NCBI RefSeq assembly: GCF_020184175.1
Contig: NC_065532.1
Coordinates: forward strand, 29,512,001-29,576,000
From: Aphis gossypii
Lineage: Eukaryota > Arthropoda > Insecta > Hemiptera > Aphididae
DNA length: 64,000 nucleotides
Direction: 5' to 3'
Below the pieces are notes generated by a model. The model searched no databases. It saw nothing but the letters and a program-made list of their open reading frames with translations, and was not told the origin of the DNA. Shown here piece by piece: positions 1 through 13,709 of this stretch. A program made the translations under genes and the position numbers. Position 1 is the stretch's first letter; every line of letters begins with the position of its first letter.

Positions 1-1
1 G

Positions 2-148
2 ATACTGTCAAATAGCATTTTATACACGAACAATCAGTTTGACGAGGCTCTAATGAAATCCGTAAATCAACTCGTGTGTGTAGTGACGGCAAAAAAAACA
101 TTTGTAAAGAGGAAAAAACCAAAGGTGGGGTGCGCAGGAGTCCAATAG
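2..148 (+). CDS. Possible 3' end of a coding exon cut by the window edge
   Basis: The frame starting at base 2 is open for 48 codons from the left edge to TAG at 146-148. It reads N-N-Q-F-D-E-A-L-M-K-S-V-N-Q-L-V and ends in a basic stretch with K-R-K-K-P-K. Composition is less AT-biased than the following kilobases. I do not recognise a family and there is no splice site or start in view, so it may be chance or a relic. The separate ATG-started 63-codon frame at 305-496 was not called. Confidence 0.2.
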   Translation: MLSNSILYTNNQFDEALMKSVNQLVCVVTAKKTFVKRKKPKVGCAGVQ

Positions 149-496
149 AATTTATCGAGTGAGAGGAGGTCGTCTACGGAAGTGATGCGCCGATTTGATG
201 CTTTATTGTTGAAAAAATAGCGATGGTATAGCATCTAATAAAAATAGGGTCCTTCCCTCTGCCAACACACCCGTATCCTTATCAAAGGGTACTATTACAT
301 TCCAATGAAAATCGCCGCGACTTCTTATATTGTTGCCATAAATCCATCAGCTTTCGACGTTAGGACACAGGACACAAATTATATAAGTACGCATGAACAA
401 TGTGACTGTGATCAAAATACCCGGGAGATATTATATTATATACATTTTCAAAAAACTTCAAATTGGATCAGAAAAATAAAATGGGTTATACAGTAG

Positions 497-3400
497 GTAT
501 ACGAATACAAGCATTGTAAATTGTTTCACAAATAATGGCCAGTAAAACTTCAATTTCCTGAAATACTACTACTTGAAGTTCAGGTTAACATTTTTCATTA
601 GCTTGAAATTATACTGAATAAAAAAATAAAATGTATGTGTACATAAATATATATAAATATCTGGTTTGGACACAAAGGATATGTTAAAGAATATTATGTT
701 TAACCCACTTCACTTTGCTCATCGAATACTTCTTACTGTTGATAGTATATATTATAGAGTGATGTAATATTAAGTTTGAAATCAATAATCAATCATCGCA
801 TTCAATAACAATTATGTCAGTTAAAGATAAGTTAATATCTGAATTTCTAAAATTTCTTAAAATAGTTGTCAGTAATGTTATGTTCACATATGGTGGAAAC
901 TTATGAGTTAAAATGACTTCTTAAAAGTACCATCTAGATTCTAAACTCAATTTCAAATTTAGAAAGGTTTTAATTGATTATTAGAAAAAAACAATTGTTC
1001 AAAATTAATTCTCACTTGACAAGAATTTAACACACTGCAATAGAAACAACATTAATTGTAAGATTGTATTTTTAAATTAATAAACTATTTGGTAATTGTC
1101 TATTATGATTATAATACAAGAATATTTTAACATAATCAACTTTAATTTAAAATTAAAATTAAACATAAATATTTGAATGATTAGCAATACAATTCTACAA
1201 AGTAACATAACATCCACACATACGTGAAAATATAAACATGGTTTCTATTTTCTATTTTTTTTTTTTTTTTTGTATGACGTATTATGTAAATATCTTATAT
1301 ATTAGTTATTATAATTATTTAAATTTGAAAATTTCAAATAATAAAACTCTGGTCATTTTGTCATCCGTGGTAATGCCAAAAAATTAAATCTAAATAAAAC
1401 CCAAACTTTCCAGAACATAGTCGTTGACGGAATTTCTAATGCACTTCAACACGTATCTAATGGTACTTTCCAGTCTCCATACTGATATTAATCTTAAATC
1501 CGTGCACGAAAAAGCAAAAAACTATCTTATAACACACTATCCTTAAACTTTTATCCTCTTATCTAAAATCTATCTATGCTAATAATTCCTGGAAACCTTC
1601 TAAGATGACTTGAGAAAAACTGGTGTCATGATCTAACAACATACAAACAATGAAAAAATAAATTAAATTATTTATTTCATAATTTAAGCATCATTAACGA
1701 GTGACTTATTTTAAAATTGTTCATTTTTAAATTAATTTATTATAATGCCTTGAATTACCCGCAGATCGTATATTTATTAAATACAAATTTAAAAATAAAC
1801 CTTTCCAGCTGTCACATTTTTTTCTTAAAAATATATAAATCTAATATTAAAATTATTTCTTAACATTTTAAGAGACTAAATATTTCTGTATACAAATGTC
1901 GACAATATTGAAAATGTTATTTTTAATAAAATATTACAATAGTACCTTACTTTATTATACAAATATGTTTTATAGTTTAAATCACAATTCTAGAATTTGA
2001 GAATTGTTGAATAATTCCATTTATAAAATATTTACTTAAATGAAATCATACATAAAACACAATATTAAATCTGAGTTTGACAATATAATAAAATATTATG
2101 CTTAAATAATATACTTATAAAATATATTGTTTAATATTACATAATAGGTATTATATTTGTTATGATTTATTATAATTTAAAATATACATATATGATTAGG
2201 TAAATGAATACAATTAATAGGAAAATGATAATATTTAATAAATTATTATATTTTAACCATTTTTTATAACACCATTTACAAATTATAAAAATAATATGAA
2301 CAATTATTTTCGTGGCAATTATAAATAATTAGCATTTGAATACATGTAATATAACTTAATTTAACATTAAAAATAATAATATCATGATGATTGTTTTGAG
2401 TATGAACAGAAATAACAATAATGTAGGTAATGTACAATGTTTATGTGTCCTAATTAGAGGTAAGTAGAAAAAATAAAAATATTGTTATATGTTTCTATTA
2501 GACGTCTAGACATGTTTATTAGGCATAATAATATATTGCTTTATATTTATATTATACCATGTAAGACGCAGGTATGTAAACACTTAAAAAAAGTAACATA
2601 TTTGTGTTTAACTAATAAGACTGTCATTAATTAAAAAAATGTACCTAAATAAATATTTCAATTTTTTTGTTTGATACAAAATAATATGTCTTTAAGTACA
2701 TTAAGTGTATAATGTATACATTTTAAGTATAGAATTTATAGGTTTATGTGTATATAGATTTTATCTTCATATTATTTTCATACTATCATTTAGCATTTAT
2801 TATTTGAAACATTTAACTTACTTTTAGCTTAATAGTATAAAATAAATAATAATAGGTTATAATAAATTAATAATTCATAATAATTAAGGATATAATATTA
2901 TTATTGATAGGGTTTGAATAAATAAACAAATTAATAAATTAATAAAATATATTATGTATGTATGATATAATAAAATATTTTAAAATAAAGCTTTACAAAT
3001 TATTGTGGAACAAAGTTAATTAGAAAATTAACCTTTGAATTACTGATAAACAAATTGAGTATGTATATATATATAAAAAAAAGAAAATCGTTCTTAAACA
3101 TAAAAAATATTGTGAATTGGAATAATTTACAAATTAAAAATTATAGTCGAACGTAATATTTTATTATCATTGAAATTCTTTAAAGTTAAATGATAATATT
3201 ATCAGCACAGATGCTTTGTCGATATCTTCTTTGTAGGTACCTGTTACACAATAAATTCGTTTTACCTAAGCAATTAAAAGGTTAGTAAAAAAGTTTGATA
3301 AAAATAGCTAAAATTAGAACATTCGAGTTCTCAATAAATTTTATTTTTATTGGCCGAATTAAGTTTTTATTGTCAATACTAGAAAAAATTTAATTTAAAC

Positions 3401-5078
3401 TACTATTATTGGAAAAAATAATAGAATTAACTGTGAAAAAATAAAATAAAAGAAAGTGAAAAGGAAAAAATAGACATGCTGTTTTTGTATAATGTTCAAC
3501 AGAATAGTATTTTCTCAGCATTCGTTTTATTAACACACTCCAATTATTATCAATCCGCTAACAGAATACGAAGGATCAAATGACCGTTAATACTCAATAG
3601 AACCATTTCGATTTACGTTTAATTGATGTAGAAGACGAAATAACTAACCCGGAAATAATTGTTGTAGGTAGGTTCCTATTTGTACTTGGATTAATTAAAA
3701 ATATTAATGATATCCGATTTTAAAGTGTACACCTACATTATTAAATGGTGCGTTGAACTAATGCCATTTTATTACATTTTAATAGCTATTATATAATACT
3801 CTATTTTAGTATTACTAATGGAAAAATAAATAAAAAAATGATATTTTAAATACGTATTTAGTAAAAAAAAGTCCTAAGCAATTTTAAATACCATATTATT
3901 ATTTATTAAATTTTGCATTAAACGCTGAAATGGAGATCACACTAGGTCGACTTTAAAGAGGTTGTAGATAGGCAATGTTAAGAAAAATTGAAAAATGTTT
4001 TAAATTATTTAAAAAAAAATGATTCAAGTAATAAATATAAAACGCTTAACCTAAACAATTTTTTGAAATAAAATTATATTTTATGCGATATTAATACTAA
4101 TTTATATTTCAATGATAAATTATTTAAATTAAATAATATTATGAAATTAAAAAACAGTGATAAACACAATATTACAATACTAAGTATAACAATGTAATTA
4201 TTATAAATAAAAATAAAATATGGGCATAACGTATCATACATTTTTGAATAAAGTAATGTAGTTATTTATTTTATATCTTTATCTTATCAGAAAATATTTT
4301 TTGCGGAAGTAAAAGTTTTCCAAAGTTCTATGTTTTCCGGAATAGATATAAAACATAAGTGATACTCAAAAGAATAATACTTTTATAGTATTTTCTTGGT
4401 AATTTAATAAATAAAAGTTAGATTTTTCATCAAAAATCAAAATATATTATTAAAATGTTTAAAGCTTAAAATTTTAATAGAAATTTTAATAGAAATTTTA
4501 CGATGTGTTATAAAATAATTTTTAATATTTCTATGGTTCTTCAATTCTATTGTTTTTATTTTTTACGAATTTAATTATTATAATTATATTATATTTGAAA
4601 TTTCAAGTATTTGTAATTTTTAACAATATATTTGTTACATTAAATATGTTAATATATTTATAATTAATATTATAACCATAATATTAATCCATATACGTTA
4701 TATACTTGCAATAAGATTTTGTTATATTTTCTGATTATTATTCACCAAATCCATTGACTGAAATACAAATAAAAGTTACAATTCGGTATAACTTTTATTC
4801 TTTGTTGTTTGTTATCAATGAGCCACGTGCCCCACGTCTTACTTAAAAACATAATACTTGTTTGCATTAATATCCTATTGTTGTATACGAATGATGCGGT
4901 GAATTGGCTTTGAGCAATTTTACTGACCAATTAGTGATTCAAATACAATATATATATATATATATATACGTGGAAGAGTTTTACAGACGAACGATTTCAA
5001 TTGTAAATTATCAGCGGAATAAGACCATAGTTTAAATACGATGACAAAAGATATTATATAAATAAAATGGTTATTCTG
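497..5078. other. AT-rich spacer without recognisable genes
   Basis: This stretch has long A/T runs, short AT dinucleotide tracts (around 4941-4968 just inside) and many stops in all frames. I see no conserved domain, RNA gene or transposon end. Confidence 0.6.
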
Positions 5079-5108
5079 TAAAAGAGACCTTAAATATAGT
5101 CTCTTTTA
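5079..5108. repeat. Perfect 10-bp inverted repeat
   Basis: TAAAAGAGAC (5079-5088), a 10-base AT loop, and GTCTCTTTTA (5099-5108) form a perfect hairpin. A third related piece, CTAAAAGAGG, occurs at 5134-5143 inside the coding-like stretch that follows. It lies just upstream of an acceptor-like TTTTTCAG. Confidence 0.7.
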
Positions 5109-5123
5109 GTATATATTTTTCAG

Positions 5124-5196
5124 ATTTCGCCGACTAAAAGAGGCACTAGAAGAGCTTAATAACGGACGAAATGGACGTGGTGCGGTGGTATTTTAA
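5124..5196 (+). CDS. Possible short terminal exon or coding relic
   Basis: After an acceptor-like sequence ending CAG at 5123, the frame reads F-R-R-L-K-E-A-L-E-E-L-N-N-G-R-N-G-R-G-A, then V-V-F and TAA. This is less AT-biased than the surroundings. The pattern (amphipathic helix, N-G-R-x-x-G-R-x-V-V at the very C-terminus) resembles the ends of medium-chain dehydrogenase/reductase proteins, but at 23 residues the resemblance is weak. No partner exons were found nearby. Confidence 0.22.
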
Positions 5197-6741
5197 AGTA
5201 GGTCATTTCAATATCTCCAGGCTGTCGTAATTAAAAAATTGCTTAGCAGATCGACCTCAAAACCAAGGTCATTTATACAGTTAAATACGAATATGATTAT
5301 TCTGCACTTCATTTTAAGTTGCTGCTACTATTTCCCATCCTATCACGGTACCATTTACTTACAATAAACCGGAAAACATTAAGTTAACTACCATGGTTAA
5401 GACATCTTACATCGACAAATAACACTATAGTATTTTATGCAGAGATATTATGTGTAATACATAATAAAACAAAACTAACATATTATAATAAACTACTATT
5501 CAACGGAATTTTCCGTATTAGGAACACAGCAAATTAGAATCGAATTGATTTGATTTAATTCAACAGATTTTTCTTTAATATGCATTTTTTAATTTCGTAA
5601 TATGGAAGTTTACTGTATATTTACGAGTATATATTGTATACTATTGGACGTGGGTGTAAATTTTAACATGAGAACGTTATGTATACATAATATATAGTTT
5701 AATCCTATTGTGTTATTCAAACATAACGAAAACCATTCACGTAATTTCACGTTTAACCATTTATGAAAAGAAGGTTTCTTATAAATTATAATTATTCATT
5801 TTTACAAACATATCAATTAAAAAAAAATAATAATAATTTCAACCCATAAGGTCTTAATCGTCAATCTTTTTGATAATTGACCTGTGGGATATTATGTCAA
5901 TAAATTTAGATTTTTCAGAATTTATTTAGTTATGTATTACATAGAGTACTATTTTTTGTATTAAACAGTCATTTTTTTCAAAAGAATTACAATTCATTTT
6001 TTATTTTTATATATAGGGGCTTGTAAGTACTTACAAGTTTTTTAATATCTAGTTCGTATCTTAATTATATTATTGTTGATATTAATATGATTTTATTAAA
6101 TTCAATTATTATATTCATTAAAAAAAAAAATTAATTCGTAAAGTTTAACTTGAAATGGATTTCTTCGATATTTTCTATATACCAATAATAGTTTTGTTAC
6201 ATTTATAGAATCATGATATAATGAAGATGTTTTTAACTAGATGAAATACTTTTTAATGCACAACCTAATAAAAAAATATCTTAATAAATTCAGTGAAACA
6301 TTATTAAATACAGTCATAACAATATAAAGAAGTATAGGTAAAATAATATATAAATTATTATAATGCTATGGTACCATGAGGGATTTGGTACGGATTTCTC
6401 TGCAAAGCTACTTAGTATTGTAGTTTATTTTCATTTTCATTTTTTTATTTTTTCTATTGTGTTTTAAAATCTTTAACATTTTTCAAAAACGCTAGTAAAC
6501 TATAAATGATTGTGCTATGTATTCAATTTAAAATACCAAGGATATATTTCGGTTGTTAAGATAAGTACTAATATAAACATAACATATATTATAATATATG
6601 AATGCGTGTGCGTGCTGTTTAAGTCCGTGTTCTAGTAACTATAATACTATATTTTAAAATATGATTTTTGAGAAAAATAAATAATATTCATCTTAACTAT
6701 ACTACGTTATGGAATCCATAAACATTAAACATAATATGTAT

Positions 6742-6774
<33 letters not shown>

Positions 6775-8980
6775 GTAAATTAAAAAAAATACAACAAACA
6801 TTACACAATTAAAATCCAATAAAATACCTATTCAAAATAAGTTTTTCATCTTTGTAAAATATTTTTAACATTATAATTTAAAATGTAAATGTATTATTAT
6901 TAACTAAAACTTTTCCCATCTCTGTAACAGTAATACAACTCATTACACAAATCTACTTAAAATGCTAATAGGTAGTTAATAATTCATTTAGATTCTAAGT
7001 GTTACAAATACGAAATTATACAAAAGCGCATACCTACCTAGTATAATTTGTCGTTATAACAAAGAAAATAATTATGTTTTTCATTGAACGGAAATTTGAA
7101 ATAGTTTTAAAGCGCGCATAGTTTATTATCTTAACCCATCAGCTTTTAAGGTATATTACTTTAGCTAATATACAATTAATTTTATATAATATATTTTCAG
7201 TAGAAGAATTTATATGATTTTAAAATACTTCACATACCTACGATATTTAAAAAACTGATAGAGTAAAGATTAACAAGGATTTCATATATTAACACAAAAC
7301 GCACTTTCTTACACAAAGAAATATTTTAGCATCCAGAGCTGAACCGATAATCGGAGTTTTGTGAATTCAACTCCTTCCAATTTCGCTTTTGTTCAAGAAT
7401 GGAATTACATTTTAAAGTCTTTTTAGAATTAATGCTATAGTTATTGTATTCAGTATAATAGGTAATCAGTACGGTTTGTATAATTTAAAATATCTTAAAA
7501 TATATTTTTTTTCTTTATAATTAGAACTTGCGTTTATAATCATACACTATATTCTATATAGTATTTAAACTTATTTTAATCGATTAAGTAGTATGCATAA
7601 TATAATATATAATACATATCTACATTCAAATTATTCCATATTATCTAATTTTGTTAAGACATGACAAAATTAAAGATGCTTAGAATATAATATAGATACT
7701 GAAGGTATAAAAATATGTGTTGAATAAAAACAGAATGAGGAAAAAAACTGAATAATAAAAGTTGGAAATACGAGTACACATTGCACGTAGTGTAGACTTT
7801 CATTTTAAGTTGGTCACTTGGGTGGATGCGCTGTCATTTTAAATTTGAAAGTGACAATAAATCATCTTGCTCAAAAAACGATTCAGTGCGATGCTAACTA
7901 GTAAATAAATCATACTTTAAAAGCAAACAAAAACAAAAATTGTGAGTTTTGACTAACGGGTTTCCAGAATATTCGCAGTAGTTACAATAAAATAACTTGT
8001 AAGCCCATACATGATGGTCATAATTTCAAAATTAATGTGTACAAAAACATGATGCTACAAAAGTGTTCAAGTTTATTTGAATATTTAATTTTGTTTAAAA
8101 ATTAGGTACTTATTAGCATTATTCAGTAAATATATTTTATTTAGACCTTACACTAAAACTAGAAGTTTGATTTTTTTTTTTTTTGTTGTTTATTTATGAT
8201 ATTGAAAACTAATGAAAAAATCTATAATATAGGTACACATTTATTTTATATTATATTTCGATTGTAAGTTTTGATCACGGATAAAGTTGATCTAGGTATA
8301 ATGTTCAATAAGTTTACATTAATGTAATACGAGGAGATAATTTTAATTGAAAAACAAAAATCAAAATATTATTACCACGAAGCAATACATTTTTGAATTC
8401 GTTAAAATAAAAATTGTATAAATACTAAATTATATTATATTATACTAATTATTATTTGTAATAATTAATAAGCTATAAATAATAATTGTGAGAAATTTAA
8501 ATGCAATTTTGGTGTGAAATGAAAAAAATTATTTAGTGTTGTCGTTTTTATAATTATATTCCAAAATCTTTCTAAAAAAAAAAAAAAAAAATGGAATACT
8601 TGACTCTATAGAATTTCATATTTGCTATGTTCCATTATGTTAATCGATTATAATAATTCTAAATTTATTTTTAATACACAGTACACTATTATATTGCACT
8701 ACTAATGTTCAAAGTTTTCCAGTTTCATGCGATACGTATAACTTTTATAATTGGCCAAAGTCCATCAACCGTTGACTTTTGAAGTCCAGTTCTTTTCTAT
8801 ATACTCCACCTTACGATGCTCTACGAAGCTGTCAGACATCCAATGGTCTTTTTTTTTTGTATGTTGCGTGTATAGTTTTTTTTTTTCAGTTATTAGTGCG
8901 TCTGGATAATATAACCATACTCCATTGCACGTGTCATGATTGACTTGCCTTTGGTATTAACCGATCGTTTACTGGCATCG
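5197..8980. other. AT-rich spacer with a TG microsatellite
   Basis: No gene is recognised. Contents are homopolymer A/T runs, AT tracts, the TG repeat at 6744-6772, and a somewhat more GC-balanced stretch at about 8750-8980 that leads into the inverted-repeat element. Confidence 0.6.
6744..6772. repeat. (TG)n microsatellite
   Basis: An uninterrupted TG dinucleotide tract of about 14 units, likely polymorphic in length. Confidence 0.95.
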
Positions 8981-9455
8981 AGGTGCGCGGGCTTGTGAAC
9001 TCGCAAGCCGTTGTGTGCGTAATTCCCAAGCTTGGTAAAATTAATGATATTTTTTAACCGAGTTAAGTTAAGAGAAAACGTTTTAAAAGTTTAAAGTTAA
9101 CAGTTATTTATTTATTTTTTTAACTCAAGAATTATACAAAAGAAATATATAAAAACTTATTAACTTTTTTTGTCGATAGTTACATATAATTAATATATTC
9201 TATTTGGTATAATAGTTGAAAACAATAATAACTCACTGAGTATGTCGTTTTATGATTTATCTTGTCAATATAATGAAAATTCGAGAATATTTTAATTAAC
9301 TTTCTAGTGTTTAATGTTATAAGCACGATATGTATTATTAATTACTATTATTCTTAAACGTGCCATATGGCGTTTATTAACTTAACTTTAACTTTTAACT
9401 TGTTCATACCCAGACTTGGTAATTTCCGTTTGCGAGTCTACAAGCCACCACTCCC
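8981..9455. mobile_element. Inverted-repeat element, MITE-like, unclassified
   Basis: The left arm (8981-9045) and the reverse complement of the right arm (about 9375-9455) share GGCTTGT, ACTCGCAA, a CCAAG/GGTA block and a run of AAGTTAAGTTAA, in the same order with small gaps. The centre is AT-rich and non-coding. Total size near 475 bp and arms of 60-80 bp suit a non-autonomous DNA transposon. I could not define a clean target-site duplication, so the ends are approximate. A 97-codon minus-strand frame at 9404-9697 overlaps the right arm and is treated as chance. Confidence 0.45.
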
Positions 9456-11480
9456 TTCCGGACAGTCAATATTGGCATGGTATAATGTTGCACTCCATTA
9501 CAGTATATTATAGTGTGTACCACTGTGTACCAGTTTACCGGAGTTAACGAATTAACGGTTGAGTTCATCGTTCGAATTATTTCAAGTTCGACGATTGGTG
9601 TTATCTTTTTGTGGTTATGCCGGCTGCTAACAACAGCTGTGAACTTAAGGCTGTCATTGAGCAGTAGGTACTTAATCACTTTGTTTTTTGTTATCAATTC
9701 AAACGGGGGAAAAAATATATTATCATGGCGTCATAATAATATATGTTTGTACATTATTACTATTATTATTATTATTATGTTTTCATAGTATTATATCTAT
9801 CAGCTGTACAGAGTACCTGTTACCCATATTAATTATACACATTTGTTTTGAATTGTTTATAATTGGTCATCTTGTTCCACTACCAATGCTAGTCGCGGCA
9901 GACAGCTGCCAAATCTCATAAGACCTGATGACGGCGCAACAAGTAATATCATTTTTGTAGAAGATCAGAATACATTTTATGTAATTTTTTATTTAATAAA
10001 AATGTTTCATATGTTTACAGCAGAAGTATTAATATCATAATAATAAATGAGGATTAGATTTTAATTTTCAGTATCCGACTTACCCATAAAATACATAGTC
10101 TTTTAGCTTACTTGAAATGAATATTTAATTGGTATATTTGCGATTTTTCTCTTTGTTTTTGTTTTTTTTTTTTTTAAAGAAGGAAGAAGCGGGAAGAGTG
10201 TTTTAATTAAAAATAAATGGTTTTATTAAATAATAGTCTTCAAAATAAAAATTTTACCGAGTTATATTTTATTCTGGGTAAAGGGAGAAATACCTCATAC
10301 CCATTGTAAATATCACTATTGTACCTATTTATACGTTATTAATCAATACTTCTTATTGAAGGAGTTACGCATTGCATTGTCTATATCTAATGAAACCTTA
10401 AACGTTATACGACTTAAAACTTCGAAAATTCGATCGTCGCTGGTAAAATAGTTTATTACTTTGGAGTTTCTATAATCAAATTATGTCTACTTTATTTATA
10501 CGTATTACTCGTAACACTTATTATAACTAAAAACCAACCATATATTTTTTTTTAAACTTAAATATGTAATCTAATTATATTGTTTATTTCAGTTTTTAAT
10601 GGTAATAAAAACCCCATTATAATTTTGGATTCGAGCTTTACATTATTTTCAACTTCACTTATAATAACTATTCAAAAATGTCTGGGAGTTTTGGTCAGAT
10701 TGACAATCACTTGTTATATGAGGACACATAATAAGCTACATAATTACATAACAATGTCACAATATGGCAAAATAATGCTACTTTATTTATGGTCCACATT
10801 TCTATTACGTTCTATTAATTATAATATTATTTACATTCAAAATTTAATTTTAATAACCATTTAGTATATTGTATAAACCATAAGTATTTACAATAAAAAT
10901 ATTTAATTATACTTTGTATTTTTGTTTAAATTAATGAATTAAAAAAAAATTAAATACATCATTTGTAATTTCTGTATTTTAAATTTTCATTATACATGTT
11001 ACATATTATATTTATTTTTTACAATTCAATACCCAATCGTAGTAATATATTATATATATATAATATACTATTATAATAGTTAAATAGTTTTGTGGTTCAT
11101 ATTATGAGTATATGATTAATATTTATTGATTACTAATAATTATATTTACAATAATTGGAAATCAGAAAAATAACAATTTAAGTATTCCTTACATAATGTG
11201 AGGAATAATAGAATATTTAAAATAAAGAAATATTATAATGAGTTGGATAATTCTAGTTTTTTAAATTTTTTTTTTCATTGACCTCGAAAAATAATGTTGG
11301 CAAAGGCAATTGGTTACAATCTGTTTTCGTGACAGTGTTGCTTAAATATTTATAGCATTAAATTGCTGTAGTTGTGAAGGAAGAATACAAAATTATTAGG
11401 AAGATAAAAAATACACTAGTATAATATAAAATTGGTACCTACATTTTTGGGAGTTTTTTTATATTTTATAAAGTAGACTA
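9456..11480. other. Spacer without a supported gene
   Basis: The first 450 bases are more GC-balanced and open in several frames (for example 9513-9788 and 9688-9921), but the frames overlap one another, have no domain, and run into ATT repeats near 9752-9777. The rest is AT-rich. Confidence 0.5.
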
Positions 11481-11545
11481 CTAGCTGTCACCCGCGTGCT
11501 TCGCCCCCGTGGATAGTTGTTTGCAAATTGTGGGGCTGTTTCTTT
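11481..11545. repeat. Probable retroelement 3'-end fragment
   Basis: CTAGCTGTCACCCGCG followed by TGCTTCGCCCCCGTGG stands out from the AT-rich surroundings and has the look of a fragment often left by insect non-LTR retroelements. A more decayed relative with CGCTTCGCA lies near 51300. Assignment is by pattern only. Confidence 0.35.
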
Positions 11546-11925
11546 GTCTTATAGTTATTTTGATCATAAAATGCTATAAAGTGTACATAACTTACACCTA
11601 CGCAAAACAATAATAATTTTAGGTGTTAATTCTTATAAATATACTTATAGATGATAAAAATAATTTTGTTCTCGCATTAATATCATAATTCGTACTCTCG
11701 AAAAACGTATTATAATCATTATATAATAATATAATTATAACGTCGTTAGATGAATAACAATAATAATGATTATTAAACAACACAATTGGGCATGGCATTC
11801 TGTAGGTTTTCGCATCATACAGCCAATCAGCGAGCTATACTTATTATACTATTTTTCTATTGGTTATTATTATTATAGGATACGTTTAACCTATCGTAAC
11901 TACTCGAGTCTCAAGATTAAGTTCG

Positions 11926-12090
11926 TCAGTCGTAGTTAGAACGCAGCTAGTGGTCGATACTTCAAACCTCGCAGGACAGTTCAAAGCACCGAGCCGTTGT
12001 CACGTCTCATATACGTGGACAATAATAATAATTGATTCATCGTCGATTCTATATACACATTCTGAGATGGGTCGTGGGTGATTGCTTAAG
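11926..12090 (+). promoter_or_regulatory. Candidate core promoter and non-coding first exon
   Basis: GTTCGTCAGTCG carries the arthropod initiator TCAGT (11926-11930). It begins a GC-balanced stretch that ends exactly at AAG|GTACGC (donor at 12091). Within it the ATG at 12067 stops after four codons (M-G-R-G), so this would be a 5' UTR or a non-coding RNA exon. No TATA box is placed upstream and I did not find a downstream promoter element at the canonical spacing. It could belong with the open exon at 13710. Confidence 0.35.
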
Positions 12091-13709
12091 GTACGCTTTA
12101 AACAATTATTTTAATATATAATAGTATAAAATACATATAAATCAAAATTCAAATATTATAGGAGAGACCCAAAACTTATTTTGTCTAACTTAACATGTTC
12201 TCTTTTCGATATAAATTAAATAAAGATACACATACTATTACTATATAGAAACACATAGATATGTTTCATTTTCACACCAAATAGTGTGTTTAAATACAAA
12301 TAACTTATTTCTGTAAAAATCTGAAAATATAAAAATATTAGAAATTTTACCTAACAAAATTGGTACTAAAACATTCAGCAAAATGTCAGGTATAACAGTA
12401 AAACATGTGGTGACGATACGTTGAACGGTGTAGATTTGTATGCGTGGGAAAAAAATCGGGACTTGCTTTTATAATATAAATTGGTGGTTTTTATAAATTA
12501 TAAAGTCATTTCAAGTTTGTACTAGGGGAGAATTCTGATATTTTCTTGCTTATTTTATTTGTTTGCTATTGGCAGCACTCGGTTAGTATGTGTTAAGTTA
12601 TTGAAAGACTAACTTACAGGATTCTCATTGAGGTGGTTCTTCTTTGTCCATAAGAAATTAAAAGTTAGACGTGACTACGTGAGTGTCCTATACAAAGATG
12701 GTTTATTGTAATTTCTTCTTTTTGATTGGGTTTTAAATATTATGTTTTTAATTTGGTATTTTATATTATTTATAATTTTTTGCCATTTTTGTTTGAAGTG
12801 TTATTTTATATAGTTTTTAATATCATCATTGGTTATTGGTATTCCAGCTTGGATATTTTTGGGTTATACATCACTTGTTTGGCTTGTTTTTTTCTTTTTC
12901 ATTGCCGTTTATACCAATATCCAATGAACTGATATTATACATAGAATGTTAGTATGGTTATTTTTATTGACTTCTTCTAGCGTATTTTAGATGAGCTTTG
13001 GATTATCACCTGGGTTGAAGACGTTGCAGTTATTAGCTATTATATTTTAAAATAATTAATTATTATTAGGTAATTAATTTTGTATTATAGGGTAAAAGAT
13101 TTTTTTAAATAATTTTGTATTATAAAACACTTATTTTATTTTTACGATTAAAAAGTAAAGTATAATTTAATGATGCATATATTATAAAATAATGAATTGT
13201 GTCTAATTATTGGTGAAAGATTCTTATTGTTTGTTTTCGTCTTTTATAATTTATTTAATCTTTAAAGAAGGAATTATAATTTATAATTCAATGATATATT
13301 TTTTGTTGTTGACATATTTATGAAATCATACATCATACCTATTCCATTTACTGTGGTCGTTTCATACTATCTAGTCTTCGATAGTTTTTAAGGGCAAATC
13401 TTGAACATTTGGTTAGTTACCTCTGTGCTGACAATACGATTTCATGACTGAAAATAAAATGAAAAAAGAATTTTTCACGTGAACTGAATTTATCAGTTTT
13501 CATTTGCATTATACTGGTTTTATAGATTATTCCTATTGTAGTATATTTTCTCAAAATGAACGGTTGTGTAATGGATGGTTGCATTAGTTATGTCTTATGT
13601 GTGTTGAATTAATATTACAAATTAAAGTTAATTAATTAAATTAATTAAATTTATAATCATACAAACACTGTATTTTTATATAATATAGTTAAGTTTTTCT
13701 TCGTGTAGT
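12091..13709 (+). other. Possible intron between candidate exons; otherwise AT-rich spacer
   Basis: It starts GTACGC and ends in TTTTTCTTCGTGTAG, both plausible splice signals. It contains a T-rich 68-codon frame (12726-12932) whose hydrophobic content simply follows from T-richness. No transposon end or RNA gene is seen. Confidence 0.3.

Noticed and set aside
3613..3666. Short stretch reading L-I-D-V-E-D-E-I-T-N-P-E followed by GTAGGT
   Set aside because: Fewer than 20 codons between stops and no acceptor; too short to support as an exon.
9513..9921. Plus-strand frames of 91 and 77 codons
   Set aside because: They overlap each other in different frames, run through an ATT repeat, and are hydrophobic only because the DNA is T-rich.
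12726..12932. 68-codon hydrophobic frame that looks like membrane segments
   Set aside because: Phe/Tyr/Ile/Leu richness follows directly from T-rich DNA, and the composition matches the flanks.
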